A stretch of DNA of 64,000 bases from Romanomermis culicivorax (taxonomy: Eukaryota; Nematoda; Enoplea; Mermithida; Mermithidae): the NCBI GenBank assembly GCA_963922205.1, contig CAWUHX010000029.1, forward strand, positions 310,001-374,000. Reading direction: 5' to 3'. The translations under genes and the position numbers were made by a program. The notes below the pieces were generated by a model. The model saw only the letters and a list, made by a program, of their open reading frames with translations. It did not search any database and was not told where the DNA came from. Shown here piece after piece: positions 34,806 to 46,600 of this stretch. The first letter of the stretch is position 1; each line of letters starts with the position of its first letter.

Positions 34806-35286
34806 AAAATCCCAATAAGGCTACAGGTATATTTGAAACTGCAAAAAAATTGGTAGTGCATTATGCTGCAAAAAAATTTTTTTTGAACCCATAAGTATTA
34901 TATAACAAAATTGGGGAATTTGGCGTTTTCCGGGACTTTGGACAACCATAGAATTGAATTGAGGCTATATTTCAAAAAAAGAAAAATTCGCATTTGAGAT
35001 TACACCCCCAAAATGCTTAGGCCGAAGTATGGAGGTTGGATATGGCACACCGATTGCTGGGCATGGTGGAACTGGGGGGGGACCTTAAAAAGTGCGTTTT
35101 TTACCTGTTTTTGGGGCCCCACCGAGCACCACTTGCAGATAGAGGCGAAATGACAAAAGGCACCCCATAGTTTGCCCTTACGCCCGATATTATGCAAAAA
35201 ACCCGAAGGTTCTAGCTCTTACCGTTTTGGCTCTAGAGGGGTTTTGGGGGCCAAGTATATTATAGGTTGACGCTGTCGCGCCACCT
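34806..35286. other. No gene recognised between the satellite and the 196-codon frame
   Basis: There are short homopolymer runs and a moderately GC-rich segment (35000-35280). No repeat partner or exon was identified in the window. Confidence 0.5.
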
Positions 35287-35877
35287 ATGATGATCGCTGC
35301 AGTGGTCGGAGTTTCAATAAACGCAGCCCAGCTAGAGGTCAGTCTGTATCATGGGGCCAACTCGAATAGCCTGCTACAACCCAAGCATGAGGGAAAAGGC
35401 TCTTCCATCAGACCTTTATATCGATTATTGTGGCGCTCGTGGCGCATGCCGCGTTTGAATTTTTGTGACGCATGTAGCTTTGGAACATTTCTCCATGGCG
35501 AATGTGTTTTTCTACCCGTGAATATGCATTTAACACACATAACGTATACAGAAAAGACAAAATTAACATCGGTAAATAATGGAGACAATGTCAATAATAC
35601 AGAAAAATGCAGCTTAAATTTATCAGCTGGATATGCATGCAGGCTTTTCACGGGCTTGTTGTGCTTCACTCACTGCTTAAAAACAAAAAAATCGTGCATA
35701 GCTGCTGGCCAAGCCAAGTTACATGAATGCACATCATTAATATTCAATCAAAAAAAATTTGCTAAAAAAAGAATGATATTTCAAGTAGCAGAAAAACTCA
35801 ATTTAGTTTTGGGCCAACCCGTAAATCCTACTAGTGCATCTGAGAAAATGGTAGAACGTTCCAACCTATCATGGTAA
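35287..35877 (+). CDS. Unrecognised 196-codon open frame next to the GGGTGAACA array
   Basis: An ATG-initiated frame stays open for 196 codons in a region of near-average GC. The product has about nine cysteines, a hydrophobic start (MMIAAVVGVSINAAQ) and no family that I recognise. It ends a few bases before the minisatellite arm at 35879, so it may belong to that element. No splice context or regulatory signal supports it as a host gene. Confidence 0.25.
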   Translation: MMIAAVVGVSINAAQLEVSLYHGANSNSLLQPKHEGKGSSIRPLYRLLWRSWRMPRLNFCDACSFGTFLHGECVFLPVNMHLTHITYTEKTKLTSVNNGDNVNNTEKCSLNLSAGYACRLFTGLLCFTHCLKTKKSCIAAGQAKLHECTSLIFNQKKFAKKRMIFQVAEKLNLVLGQPVNPTSASEKMVERSNLSW

Positions 35878-35878
35878 G

Positions 35879-38612
35879 TGGGGTGAACAAGCCATACAGC
35901 GGGTGAACAGGGTGAACGACGAGTGAGTAGGGTGAATGACGGGTGAACAGGGTGAACGGGTGAACAGGGTGAACAGGGTGAACAGGGTGAACGGGTGAAC
36001 AGATTGTTTGGTTGAATGGGTGAACAGGGTGAACGCCCACTCGGGTGAACAGAGTGAATGGGTTAACAGGGTGAATAGGCGAACGGTTAAACAGATTGGG
36101 TGGGTGAAGAAAGAAAGAAAATGAAGAGATAAAGCAAAAAAATATGACACATGCCTAAATTAAATATAAATGTGAGACGAAACACAAAATAAAGGAAAAA
36201 CAGATTGAAACGGAAAACGAAATAAAACATAAAGTGAAAATAAAATAAAGTAAAGCAACAAAAACAAAAAAGAAAATCAAACAAAGGAAAAGAAACAACA
36301 CAACGAAGTTCCTCAATAAAGAATGAAATAGAGGATAAGTAAAACAGAAAGAAACGTAAGACGAAACAGTGAAAGAACAGGGTCAAACCAAAAATGATGT
36401 AAAGCAACAAATAGTGGAATGGAAATAAAAAAGACGCAAAAAATAAACAACAGAGCAAATGATTAAACAAAGAATTAAACATAAAAAGGAATAAAGCAAT
36501 AAGGCAACAAATAGAGAATAAAAAAAAGATAAACAAAGCAAGGAAATGAAGAAATAAATACCTCATGAAATCAATCAAAAATGACTGATAGAGAAACAAT
36601 TGAGCAGATGCTTGAAATAAACACTCTGAAATAAAAATGAAACGACGAAAAAAGAAGTCAAACATGGAATCATATGAAGCAATTATATCTTAAATGGAGA
36701 AATAAACAAAAAAGACAGTAAGAACATGACAAAGAAACCAACAATAAAATACAACAAAAAGTTAAACATAAAGGAATAAAGCAATAATTCACAGCAAAAG
36801 GTAAAAAACAAGAAAAAAGACAGGTAAACAGTAAACAAGCAAACAACAAAACAGAAAAAAAGAAGCAATAAGTCAAACAAAAATCATACGAGGCACTACA
36901 AATAGTAAAAGCAACGAACAATTAAGATACAAATAAATTAATTGTGAAATAAACGACGAAACAAAAATAAAGAAAATAGAAAAAAATATGATATAAAGAA
37001 GGAAAGGTTGAGGAACCAGAAAAGACCGCCAAAGTCAACAACAAAAAATCAAACAAAAATTGAAAAATAGAAAAAATGAAGAAAAACAAATAATCAAGAA
37101 ATACGATAGAAAAAATAATGAAAGAAAAAGTCAAACAAAGAAAAAACAGAAAAAGAAAGAATGAATATAAATAGTGCAATAAACAAAGATATAAACAGGG
37201 GAGTGCAGAACCAAATAAAAAACAGAAAGAAAGAAACGGACAAAAAAGAAGCAAAGAAAGAATGAAACAAGGAAAAAATGGAGTAATGAAGGAAGGGAAT
37301 AACGAAGAATGAAAATAAACCAATTAATTGAATCAAACAAAGAAATTAAGAAATAGGCAAAATAAAACCTATGTGCCCATAAACAAAAAAATTTATGTTT
37401 AATAATGAATTTTTTGGCATATCAGCTTGGTTTGTGTCAGAAGTTTAAAAACCCCGAATTTACGGCTTATAAAATTAAATACATTCACCAATCAATTGGA
37501 ATGCAAAATACGAACTGCTATAATAATATTGCATTAATATGTATTACTATTTTTAGCATGGTGGGGGAAGCAATACAGTGGGCCAATTGACACCGTAGCA
37601 CATTGGGTGATTGGTGTGTGAAACGATACACCTATTTATAATTCTGTGAGTCAAATGATACACAATCGAATCGACTTTTCAGAGGCCAGGGCTTCATGGG
37701 GAGGGTTTACCCCCTTACACCCCATGTGCATCTGTGACTTTGAGGCTTATTTCGAAATGAGTAGACTGTACTTATGTTATAAAACGTTCTGTTTTATACC
37801 GTCCTTACCTCGATTTTTAATTCAGCATGTAGTGAAATAACAATGCAAAATAATAACAAACAAAATAATAAAATAACAAAAAATAATAAAATAATAACAA
37901 ATAACTGCCGAAAATGCAGGTAAAAATGAGTTCTTGTCTTGATACGATTTCTATAGCATCTTTCAGGAAAAGTTCATGAATCAACGAAACATGAAACATG
38001 TGAAGCAAATACTTTGGGTTAATGGCATACACACACTGATAAACCATGCGCCGCGGCTATCTTTCTTGGTCTCAAAGTTGAGGCGAGGAAAAAATATATG
38101 TTAGAGCTTGAAGTCAAACAGCTGTGACTTTCAATATCTGAGGACGACTTCACATTTGCAGTACCATGGTAGTTTTTTCTTTTTGTGTGTCAGTCATTAT
38201 GAAAGGGTAAGAAAACAGAATGGTGTTCTCACAGTGACCTTTTACTGAACATATGAGCAGCAACTGCTCGAATCGGAATTTTACCTGTGAAATGACCTCA
38301 AGCAGTGAGAGATTTAGGGAACAACAGAAATTTCTTCAGAAAGACTTTCCTAGATTATTGTTTATCCAATCTCACAACATGTTTTTTGTACCTATATTTC
38401 ACCTCCATTTACGTAGTTCTCCTATTCCATGCATTCACTTATGGCCTCTACTGACCCATTCGCCCTGTTAATAACATTCACCCATTAGTCCTGTTCATCC
38501 GTGTTCACCCATTCACCCTGTTCATCCCGTACACCCGTTCACCCTGTTCACCCATCCACCCAATTCACCCTGTTCCCCAGTTTTCCCATTCGCCCTATTC
38601 GCTGTTCCATTA
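35879..38612. repeat. Inverted GGGTGAACA minisatellite arms around a strand-asymmetric region
   Basis: Tandem GGGTGAACA(GGGTGAAC) units on the + strand (35879-36105) face GTTCACCC units at 38450-38612. Between them 36106-37385 is strongly A-rich and T-poor on the + strand. Pyrimidine-rich, A-poor sequence of similar word composition lies beyond the right arm (38613-39200). Long frames read in these tracts are composition artefacts. No TSD was found, so the element boundary is unknown and the pyrimidine tract may belong to it. Confidence 0.55.
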
Positions 38613-39219
38613 CTTCCTATATTCTTACGTCTAGTACACTATGTCCTTTCTTTCTGTTCCATTACTTTATTTCTGTTTATTTCCTTGCATCTACGTTTCA
38701 TTTTTTTCCTGTTTTTTATTTTTAATTCTTGTCCAAGTTGAGGTTGAGAAACGCAACCGAATATTTACTGTTTTGTTCATACCAATATTACAGGTAACCG
38801 GAGAAATAGTTTAGGCGAGAGTCAAGGTGCGACTGTATTACAGGAACACACTTTTCTATTTTTTTTACAACCGTTTTTCGTCTTCTTCTTTCCTTTTGGT
38901 ACTGTTTTTTATCAATTTTTTGTTCCTGGTTTGCTTCTATTTTAATTTGTATAACATTTCTTTTCCGTTCCCGTTGGACTGTTTTTGTTTCCTTTTCTTT
39001 TCCATTTTTTCTTCAACGTTTTTCGTGGTACTATTCTCTGATCATCTTTTGTTGTTCCTTGTTTCCTCTTATTTTCAGTTGTATCTTTTCTTTAACTTGT
39101 ATCTTTCCCATTTTATTTCTTTTTTCTGTTTTTGTTTCCTCTTTTATCTTTCATTCTTTTATCTCTGTTCTACTGTGCTTCCTTGTTACAATACGGCCAC
39201 AAAATACATAATATATAGT

Positions 39220-39385
39220 CTGTTTTTTATGAAATGCTTCCAGATACAAAAGTGACACAAATCAGTATTGTCGTCGAAATTGTTTACATAAAGTTCTTAC
39301 TGTAAAATCTTTCACTGGAAAAATCGCTGAAGGTTAGGTCAGTACGCTCACAAATTTCCAGCCCTACATGATATTTTGTTTATCA
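39220..39385 (-). repeat. TATAGTCTGTTTTTT repeat family, copy 1
   Basis: This segment is the reverse complement of a family also at 50565-50745 and 63700-63905 (+). Shared landmarks are ACAGACTATA at the end, a run like AAAATTTTACAGT, and AAATTTTCAGCC-like words. One or more ends match the inverted word TAGTCTGTTTT, suggesting an old MITE. Confidence 0.55.
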
Positions 39386-39614
39386 GCTTTCCACTATCAT
39401 TATTTGGAAGCATTTCAAGAAAAATTGACTATAGATATGTCGCATGATGTTCAATGACGTTTTTTATTTAATTCTTTTGTTTTAATTTTAGTTCAGATTT
39501 TCTGTTCTTTTGTTTTCCAAATTTTTTTAATTTTCTCAATTTATTTTTTATTTAACAAAACGTTATGCTCATATTTTGTATTATTGCTGCTTTGTATTGA
39601 AATGTTACATATGT

Positions 39615-39905
39615 GCCATGAATATTGCATGTACCTCAAACGCCACATGCGCCCCAAACGCTTCATGCGCCATAAACGCCACATGCATCCTCAAACGCTT
39701 CATGCGCTGCAAACGCCATAAATGCCTCATGCGTTACAAACGCCTCATGCACCACATACGCCTCATGCGTCACAAACGCCTCATGCACCACATACGCCTC
39801 ATGCGTCACAAACGCCAGATGCACTGCAAATGCCTCATGCACCACAAACGCTTCATGCGCCACAAACGCATCAAGCGCAACAAACGCCTCATACGCCACA
39901 GATAT
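39615..39905. repeat. Minisatellite, ~18-bp unit (CACAAACGCCTCATGCAC)
   Basis: About sixteen tandem units alternate between CACAAACGCCTCATGCGC and CACATACGCCTCATGCAC forms. Because the unit length is a multiple of three, several frames stay open on both strands and give low-complexity peptides. No flanking gene context supports translation. Confidence 0.85.
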
Positions 39906-40590
39906 CCATAAATGCAAAACTAAGCAGTAGGCTAACAGAGTTGGGCCGTATCATAAACGTAAGCATCACAAAAATTTCGATAACGTTGAATTTTCGATAA
40001 GAATGATCATCAACGAGTCTGTATCATGAAGGAAAAATTTATTGAACAGGGTCAACAAGTCTTCCATAACTTTGGATAACAGTTTGGCCCCGACCTCGCT
40101 GCATCGATCATTTAAAATGAACAGACTATAGTACATTCCGTGTTGAACTGACTTTCATACTATAGCAGCATCGATCATTCCAAAATGAATAAACTTGAGA
40201 ATTCAGCTGATGCAGCAGCTACGCTTTTTGGGATGAATCATCAGTGTGGCCCTCCAAACAACATCGGGCAGAGCGGATATAGTGTGTTGGAAGCTATCAT
40301 CCTTCCAGAACTAAGCAAAAGCACTTCATACAAAATGAATTCCGAAACTCCGTTATAGATACTTCCTTAAAGGCTAAAGACATAAGTAATTTACTGTTCA
40401 GTGATTTTTGGTGGAATATGAAAATATAAGAAATACAGACGAAAATGCATACGTGACCATTATAAATATAAATATGCGCAAAGTGCACGGAAATTGCGAA
40501 AGAAGTCTCCTTTTCCACGAATTTCTCTTCCGTTAAATGAAAGAATTTCTGAGATCACCAATGATTCATTAAAGAAATTGAGCACAATCA

Positions 40591-40662
40591 TCAAGATGTG
40601 TTCTTGCTGCTCGTCGCCGCGTGTTGTTGAAATTCTTTGCTGGCCAAACTAGCAGTCGAAGA
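40591..40662 (-). CDS. Putative terminal exon of the IQSEC gene
   Basis: A TTTTTTAG acceptor is followed by 23 codons ([23 protein letters not shown]) and TGA. It is in phase with the donor at 41722, and its Ser/Gln/Thr-rich composition matches the preceding tail (SDGSLDSGM). The C-terminus lacks the PDZ-binding type end found in some vertebrate IQSEC isoforms. The intervening 1.06-kb intron holds a CG-rich repeat element. Support rests only on splice signals and phase. Confidence 0.45.
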   Translation of the reverse strand, partial: SSTASLASKEFQQHAATSSKNTS

Positions 40663-43600
40663 CTAAAAAATATAATCCATACGGTCGCCAAACAGAATAC
40701 AATCAGTTACGACTAAAATCTAAGGTGACCTGCTTCTTATAATTCATGATCATTTATTTCGAGAACCTGGAATTGGATAGCAATGCATGCTAGAATTTCA
40801 CACGCATAATCATAGAAAATTAATATGTAATTTCAAAAATCATGAGTTATAGGAAGTTTCAGAGAGAAAATAACACGACTTTAGACGACCATGATCAATA
40901 TTCAATTATGATAGATTTTCCAATTGGAATTTCGGGCGAAAATTAGGAAACGAATTCATAATCAGCCGTAGTTATGCCCGGAACCTTATATTTTCGCTTT
41001 TTTGAGACGATTTTATCGCCGCTAGTCACTGCTATACTTCGCCGGCCGGCGCCTGATGAAATATTTTTAAACCGGCGCCGGCTTCATCCGGTGCCGTCTG
41101 AGTAATAGTTTCAAACTGAATAATCTGTTTGTTTATTTTCTTCGATTTTTGTGACAGTGACTATTATTATTATTATTCAGATAAATATGGATTCAGATTC
41201 GGAACTTAAGTTATTTCACCTCTTCAGCTGAGATTTACATAGGATTAGATTTAAACTATTATCTGATGGAACATTTGTAAAATCTCTCCCAACCATTCAG
41301 ACAATGCACTAAGCCAGATGTGGACGAGGAGAGGTGAGATACCTACTGCAAACCTACGGCAAAATGATAAAACACCAAGATTCATTTTTTGCATCATAAT
41401 TCATATGTTATAACATAAGTGACGGCTAGCGCCGGTTCATAATTTTCGATTGAACCGAAATTGACAACCGGCGCCGGCCGTCATCGAAAGGACGAAGTAT
41501 AATAGCTCGAAACCGGCGCCGGCCGTCGCCGGTTACGAGCTGCTATACTTCTAACAGCGACGGTCGGCGGTGGCCGGCGCCGGCCGTCGAGGTATAGCAG
41601 GGCCTTTAGTGTATCCACAGTTATGTTTGTCAAAGCCATCAAATTTCAGGACTAAATACTCACAACACACAGAAGGAATGGATCACAACATTTGTCAACG
41701 GTTCATTTGTATGGCAACTCACCATGCCGCTGTCCAGTGATCCATCGCTAACCCGCCTTTGCCTATCTTGCTGATTTGTTTTATTCTGAGACGAACAACG
41801 GATCGAAGACGATGAAGCAGATGGTGGCGGCAACAATGGCACATTTTCCATGTCCCCTACTCCCGAATCCCGTTGCTGTAGATCGACTGACGGTCGACCC
41901 AAAGAATGCGATCGAAAGGCGGCAGATTTTTGGGTACTGTTGTTGCAGCAGCTGCTGTTCAAACATTGCTGTTGTTGTTTTTCTAGTTCAATTTCGATTC
42001 TCAAAGCTTCCATTTCATCGCTCTGATATTCACAAGAAAATTGTGATATTAAAATTGAAGACGAAATAGTGTGCAAAAAATATTGAAGTGTTAACGTCGC
42101 AGCTTCAAATAGGAAACCTTGAAATAAGTGGAACTTGATAAAAACAATCTTTAACATTTGGAAACATTACTGAAAATACGGAGCACGGTCGAGGAACGTA
42201 GTCTGAGTCACTATTTTTTTGAAATACATTCTAAAAAGCGATGTTGATGCTATAAACTTGATGTTTCACAAACTTACTTCGAAAATTGACTCTTTCAAAT
42301 CTTCGAAAAATCGACTACGGTCTTCTTCGTTCCTGGCGTTGAAGAACAAAACTTTGTTATCCAAGGTAAAGACGATTCTCAAACCGTGACCATAATCTAA
42401 AAATAGCAAAATACAAAATTATAAAAACAAAAAAAACGCAAGCACTTACATATATTGCAAAAAAGTTCGACCTGAACGCCGACGAGGCAATGGCTTTCGC
42501 GGAATGTGTATGTTGTGCTGTTTTTCTTTCGATTGCAAAGTTTGGTGACCTGAACGCAAACAAAGATGAAACAGCGAAACATTTTATCAAATCATTACCA
42601 TGAGCATATCGTTGAAAAGAAAAATTTCTCTCTGGTGGGCATTGAGCGACTGTTTTTTATTGGGGTCGACGACTTCGTACAAGCGACAATAGCATACCAA
42701 GCGGCGGTAATTTAAGGCCAAAGTCTGAAAAACGAAACGTTTGTGTGACACTTTACAGAATTTCATATTTTGACACACGTACACCGATGATGACTCACAG
42801 AAATTCAGAATTTGTGTGTTAAATTTCCACAATTTCATTCCCACAATAAACTGAATAGTGAAAAAATAACACTGACTTCAAATTCGTTTACACAGAGGTT
42901 TTATCAAAAAATTTTTTATTCAAAAAATTATTAATGCTTGGTTGAGTAGGCTCGGAAACTCCCAGTCTTGTACGACGTATAATTCAGCCAAATCGTAAAA
43001 CAACGAAGTAGTACTTGCATTCCATTACAGTTATATTATTTAGTAGATAGAAGCATCTCGAACCAAATAGACTATAACAATTCGGTGAAAAATTGATAGA
43101 AAGAGTAGTTTCAGGCTATTTTTCAGAATATTGAAAATCAAATCAACAAATGTAAAAAAATTAAAAAAATAGACTGAAAACTGGTCAAATTTGCAACGGT
43201 GAATTTGCTAATAGAAGTTATTTAGTGTTCAGTCTCTTTTACAGCAAACTTTCGAATGCCTCAAAAGGTGTAAATACAGAGTCATACATAGAAAGACTAT
43301 ATTACGCCAGTAATCAAATTTCTCTTATACAGATTCATAGGAGATTCTAAAATGTTAACTGTAACATGAATCGTAACCAACTACACAAATATCGTAATTA
43401 CCAATTTTTTGCCTTCTATGCTTCGTTCGACTTTCAAAACTTGACTAACATGATCAGCACCGGACTTCAGTTCTTGACTTTTTATACGGTTATAAAGATC
43501 AGTGAGGTATTTAGGATCGATATCATTGTTGCCGTCAACACCTAAAAATTATGGAGAATTCAACAAAATAAAACACAGTTTCGAGCTGAAGGGACGGATT

Positions 43601-46600
43601 CAGCTAAATTTTGCGAATGTTCTTCAAAAACAAGTTCAAACAGTTTTAGATTATTAGCGGTGCTGTATATTTAGAACCAGCAGAAGTAAGTGACTACAAC
43701 AGCGTAAAAATTTCTAAAAAATTACTGATTTCAAAACGACAGCATTCGAAAGACCAAGTTTGAATACCTCTCAAATTTCGAATAAAATCTTCCACTCTCA
43801 TCCTCTTTTCGGGCTTGATATTTGGCGAATGCAAATCAGTATTGAGCATAATTATGGCGAATGATAGAATAAATACAGTATCCATATGCCTGAATAACTT
43901 TTTTACGTGGTCTTGATTACAAGACCAGTATCTTCGAGCGAAAACCTAAATAAGAATACTTGTTCGTAGGATAAAAATTAAAATATTAAAATAATTAAAA
44001 TAGAAAACCCACCTCCATTATTCTTTCGATTTTTTGAGCCTCGCCAGGGAGTCGAAAAATTGATTGAAAATGCCTCAAAGCGGTGTCAATGTCCATATCA
44101 CGAAGATCGATTTCATTCGCCAAGTGACTATAAATAAATATTTTAAAAAGTCAAAATTAGAATATTTACAAAAAAAATTACTCCAAAACTGAAGCGGAGA
44201 AATGGTTTTGTAAGTTTCCCAAATATTCGCCGATCATTTGTTTGCTGAGACCTTTACGGGTCATCAGGAATTTGGCGACATTTAAAGGCGAAGATTCAAC
44301 GAAATTCCATTTGATGAGCAGGTGAATGCCACGTTCCGGTTTTCTAAAATATCGTAGAACTCACGTAATTTCACAGAAATCCCATATTTTGCACAAACAT
44401 TCAAAACTACATTTTTGTAGCCATTTTTGCATGGCTGAATAAGTAAAGGTCGCAAACCACTTTTGACACTGATTTCTATGACTTCTAAGTCACGTGACAA
44501 ATCGAAACATGATTTCAACCATTTACGTCTTCATTCGATTATGAGTCCAGATTACAGCGAAACATCCTCATTATCTCTAAAAGCTTTGAAACGTACATTA
44601 AAACAAATCATATGTGTTCAAGTGAAAACTTGAAAATAACATCAGCTTTAAGGACAGCGCAAGACAGGTCATTATATACATGAAGAATTTCTGCTTCTGA
44701 TCATGTTTGTATTGCTAAGTTTTAATCAAACTATTTCCTCACTTATTGAAAAAATTCAACGCAATTCGATACTGTCGTTTACGTTCGACATCAGTCGATC
44801 GGACCGACATCCTGATCAAACTTCGTCTTGGCCAACATTGTTGTTTTTTGATCGAAAAATCGTCTCCGCCAGCACAAACCAAACTGTTCATTTTTCCTTC
44901 ACTGCCGAAATTGACGTGTTTTTTGTTACTACTGCTGGTAGGTGTTTCTCGAAAATTCACTTCAATAGCGTTATTCGAGGACGTGGGATTCGGGTCGTGG
45001 CAACAGGATGTCTGAAGACAGCGACCCGGCTCATCCGTTTCTCGAGGTATCCATACCGGGTCGGTTGGTGATGAACAACTCACTCTAGGACAAATGAAAA
45101 TAGATCAGCAAGATTGTTATCTAAGAAAGTTTACTGTAACTACAGCGACTAATTGTTTAATGAGGAGTTTTTCAAATAATCAAAAGTTACTGTAGCTCCG
45201 ATAACACACTTCAACCAGAATAGAAATTCATGACACGTTGAATTGTTGCACGCACAACAACTTCGGAAACTTCTAAACTTTCGAACGATTTTCTGCACTT
45301 ACTTTTCGCTAGATTTCGAACTGGCTAACGATGTCACACCGCTGTCATCCGGCGACGGTGTTGCGCAAGCCAAATTTCCAGCTACAGAAATCGGCTTCGT
45401 ACGTGTACCTGACGATGCTGCAAGTTCCTGCCCCGTACTAGAGGACGGTTGTTGCTTGATTCTAATTACCGGGCAATTAAGGGCGTAATTAAGTTTGAAA
45501 GATGGGTCGTATTTGTTCAATAATTTTATTTTTTGGTCCACGATTGGCGATGAAAAATTTCTACATAACGGGAAATTTTGTTTAATCATGGTCGTTTTAG
45601 AAGTAGGTGATTCCAAAGATTTTAGAATTTCTTCTTGATTGGACAAAATTTTGTATTGGAAATAAGTTCTATTACAATTTTGGTCTAAAATTTCGTTGGA
45701 GGAACAATATTCGCGACATCGTTCAGGAATATTTTCGCTGCCGGAAAATCTATGTTCCGTTTCCAATTCTGTAATTTTCTTGTTTATCTCCACTTTCACG
45801 ACCGTATAATTCTTGTCGATCAAATTCGGATAAGGCCTCAACTTCAATTTTTCGCCGATTTTACCGTAATCGCTATTCTCGCCCGCCTCCGCCTCCTCAT
45901 TTGCATAAATTTCACGGAAATTTCGCCGCTTTTTATTGGACACTAATGTTTTGAATTTTTTCTGCAAATCGTAACGTCTGTAAGCCCTTTGAATTACCGA
46001 AGCAGCTCTATTGGCCCTGATTCGACCGCCGTAACGATTTTCTAAAATTTCGATCTGCTTTTGTTGAAAGTCGGACGAAAATTCGTACGACGGAACGGAC
46101 GCCGAAGAAGAATCGTCAGACGACGACGCCGTCGAGAAAAACGTTGTCGACGAAGAAGCTTCGCTGCTGCTGCTCGTATTTGCGTTAAAATTATGCAAAT
46201 TAATAGTGGCTAGATTACGACGCGGTTTTTTGGGCGAATTTACGGTCAAAATTAGCGTTTCTTTCGGCATTTTGACACCGTTACTATTTTCCTGGAATGA
46301 AGACAACGTTTTTGGTTCCAGTTTTTCGTTCAAAATTTTTGTCGATGATGGCGATGATGGGTAACATTGGCTATTGCTTTTAGTTTTCCAGGTATGTCCG
46401 TCTTCTAGGATTTTTCTATTTGAGTTATCTTCGTTCCGATTCGATAAACTAAAAATAGAAGTAAAGTGGCATAGTAGATAGACAGAAGCATGGAACACAA
46501 GACAACAAGCATGGAAAAACGTCAAGCAAGACGAACACGCAAAAAACGGTCCCAAAATTTTGCAACTTGGCATCAGTACGCAATTTAGACTCATGAAAAT

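Noticed and set aside
36087-37340. Several long hydrophobic minus-strand frames (up to 192 codons) rich in Phe/Leu/Ser
   Set aside because: They read the complement of an A-rich, T-poor tract; low stop-codon density follows from composition, and no start or splice context or family supports them.
39576-40000. Open frames on both strands (92-111 codons) made of repeated short peptides
   Set aside because: They arise from the 18-bp minisatellite, whose unit length preserves frame.
46449-46594. Extension of the IQ-motif frame upstream to an in-frame ATG (46594)
   Set aside because: A good acceptor (TATTTTTAG) precedes 46448, and the extra residues are hydrophobic, Cys-rich and unlike IQSEC; intron read-through is the simpler explanation, although a start here is not fully excluded.
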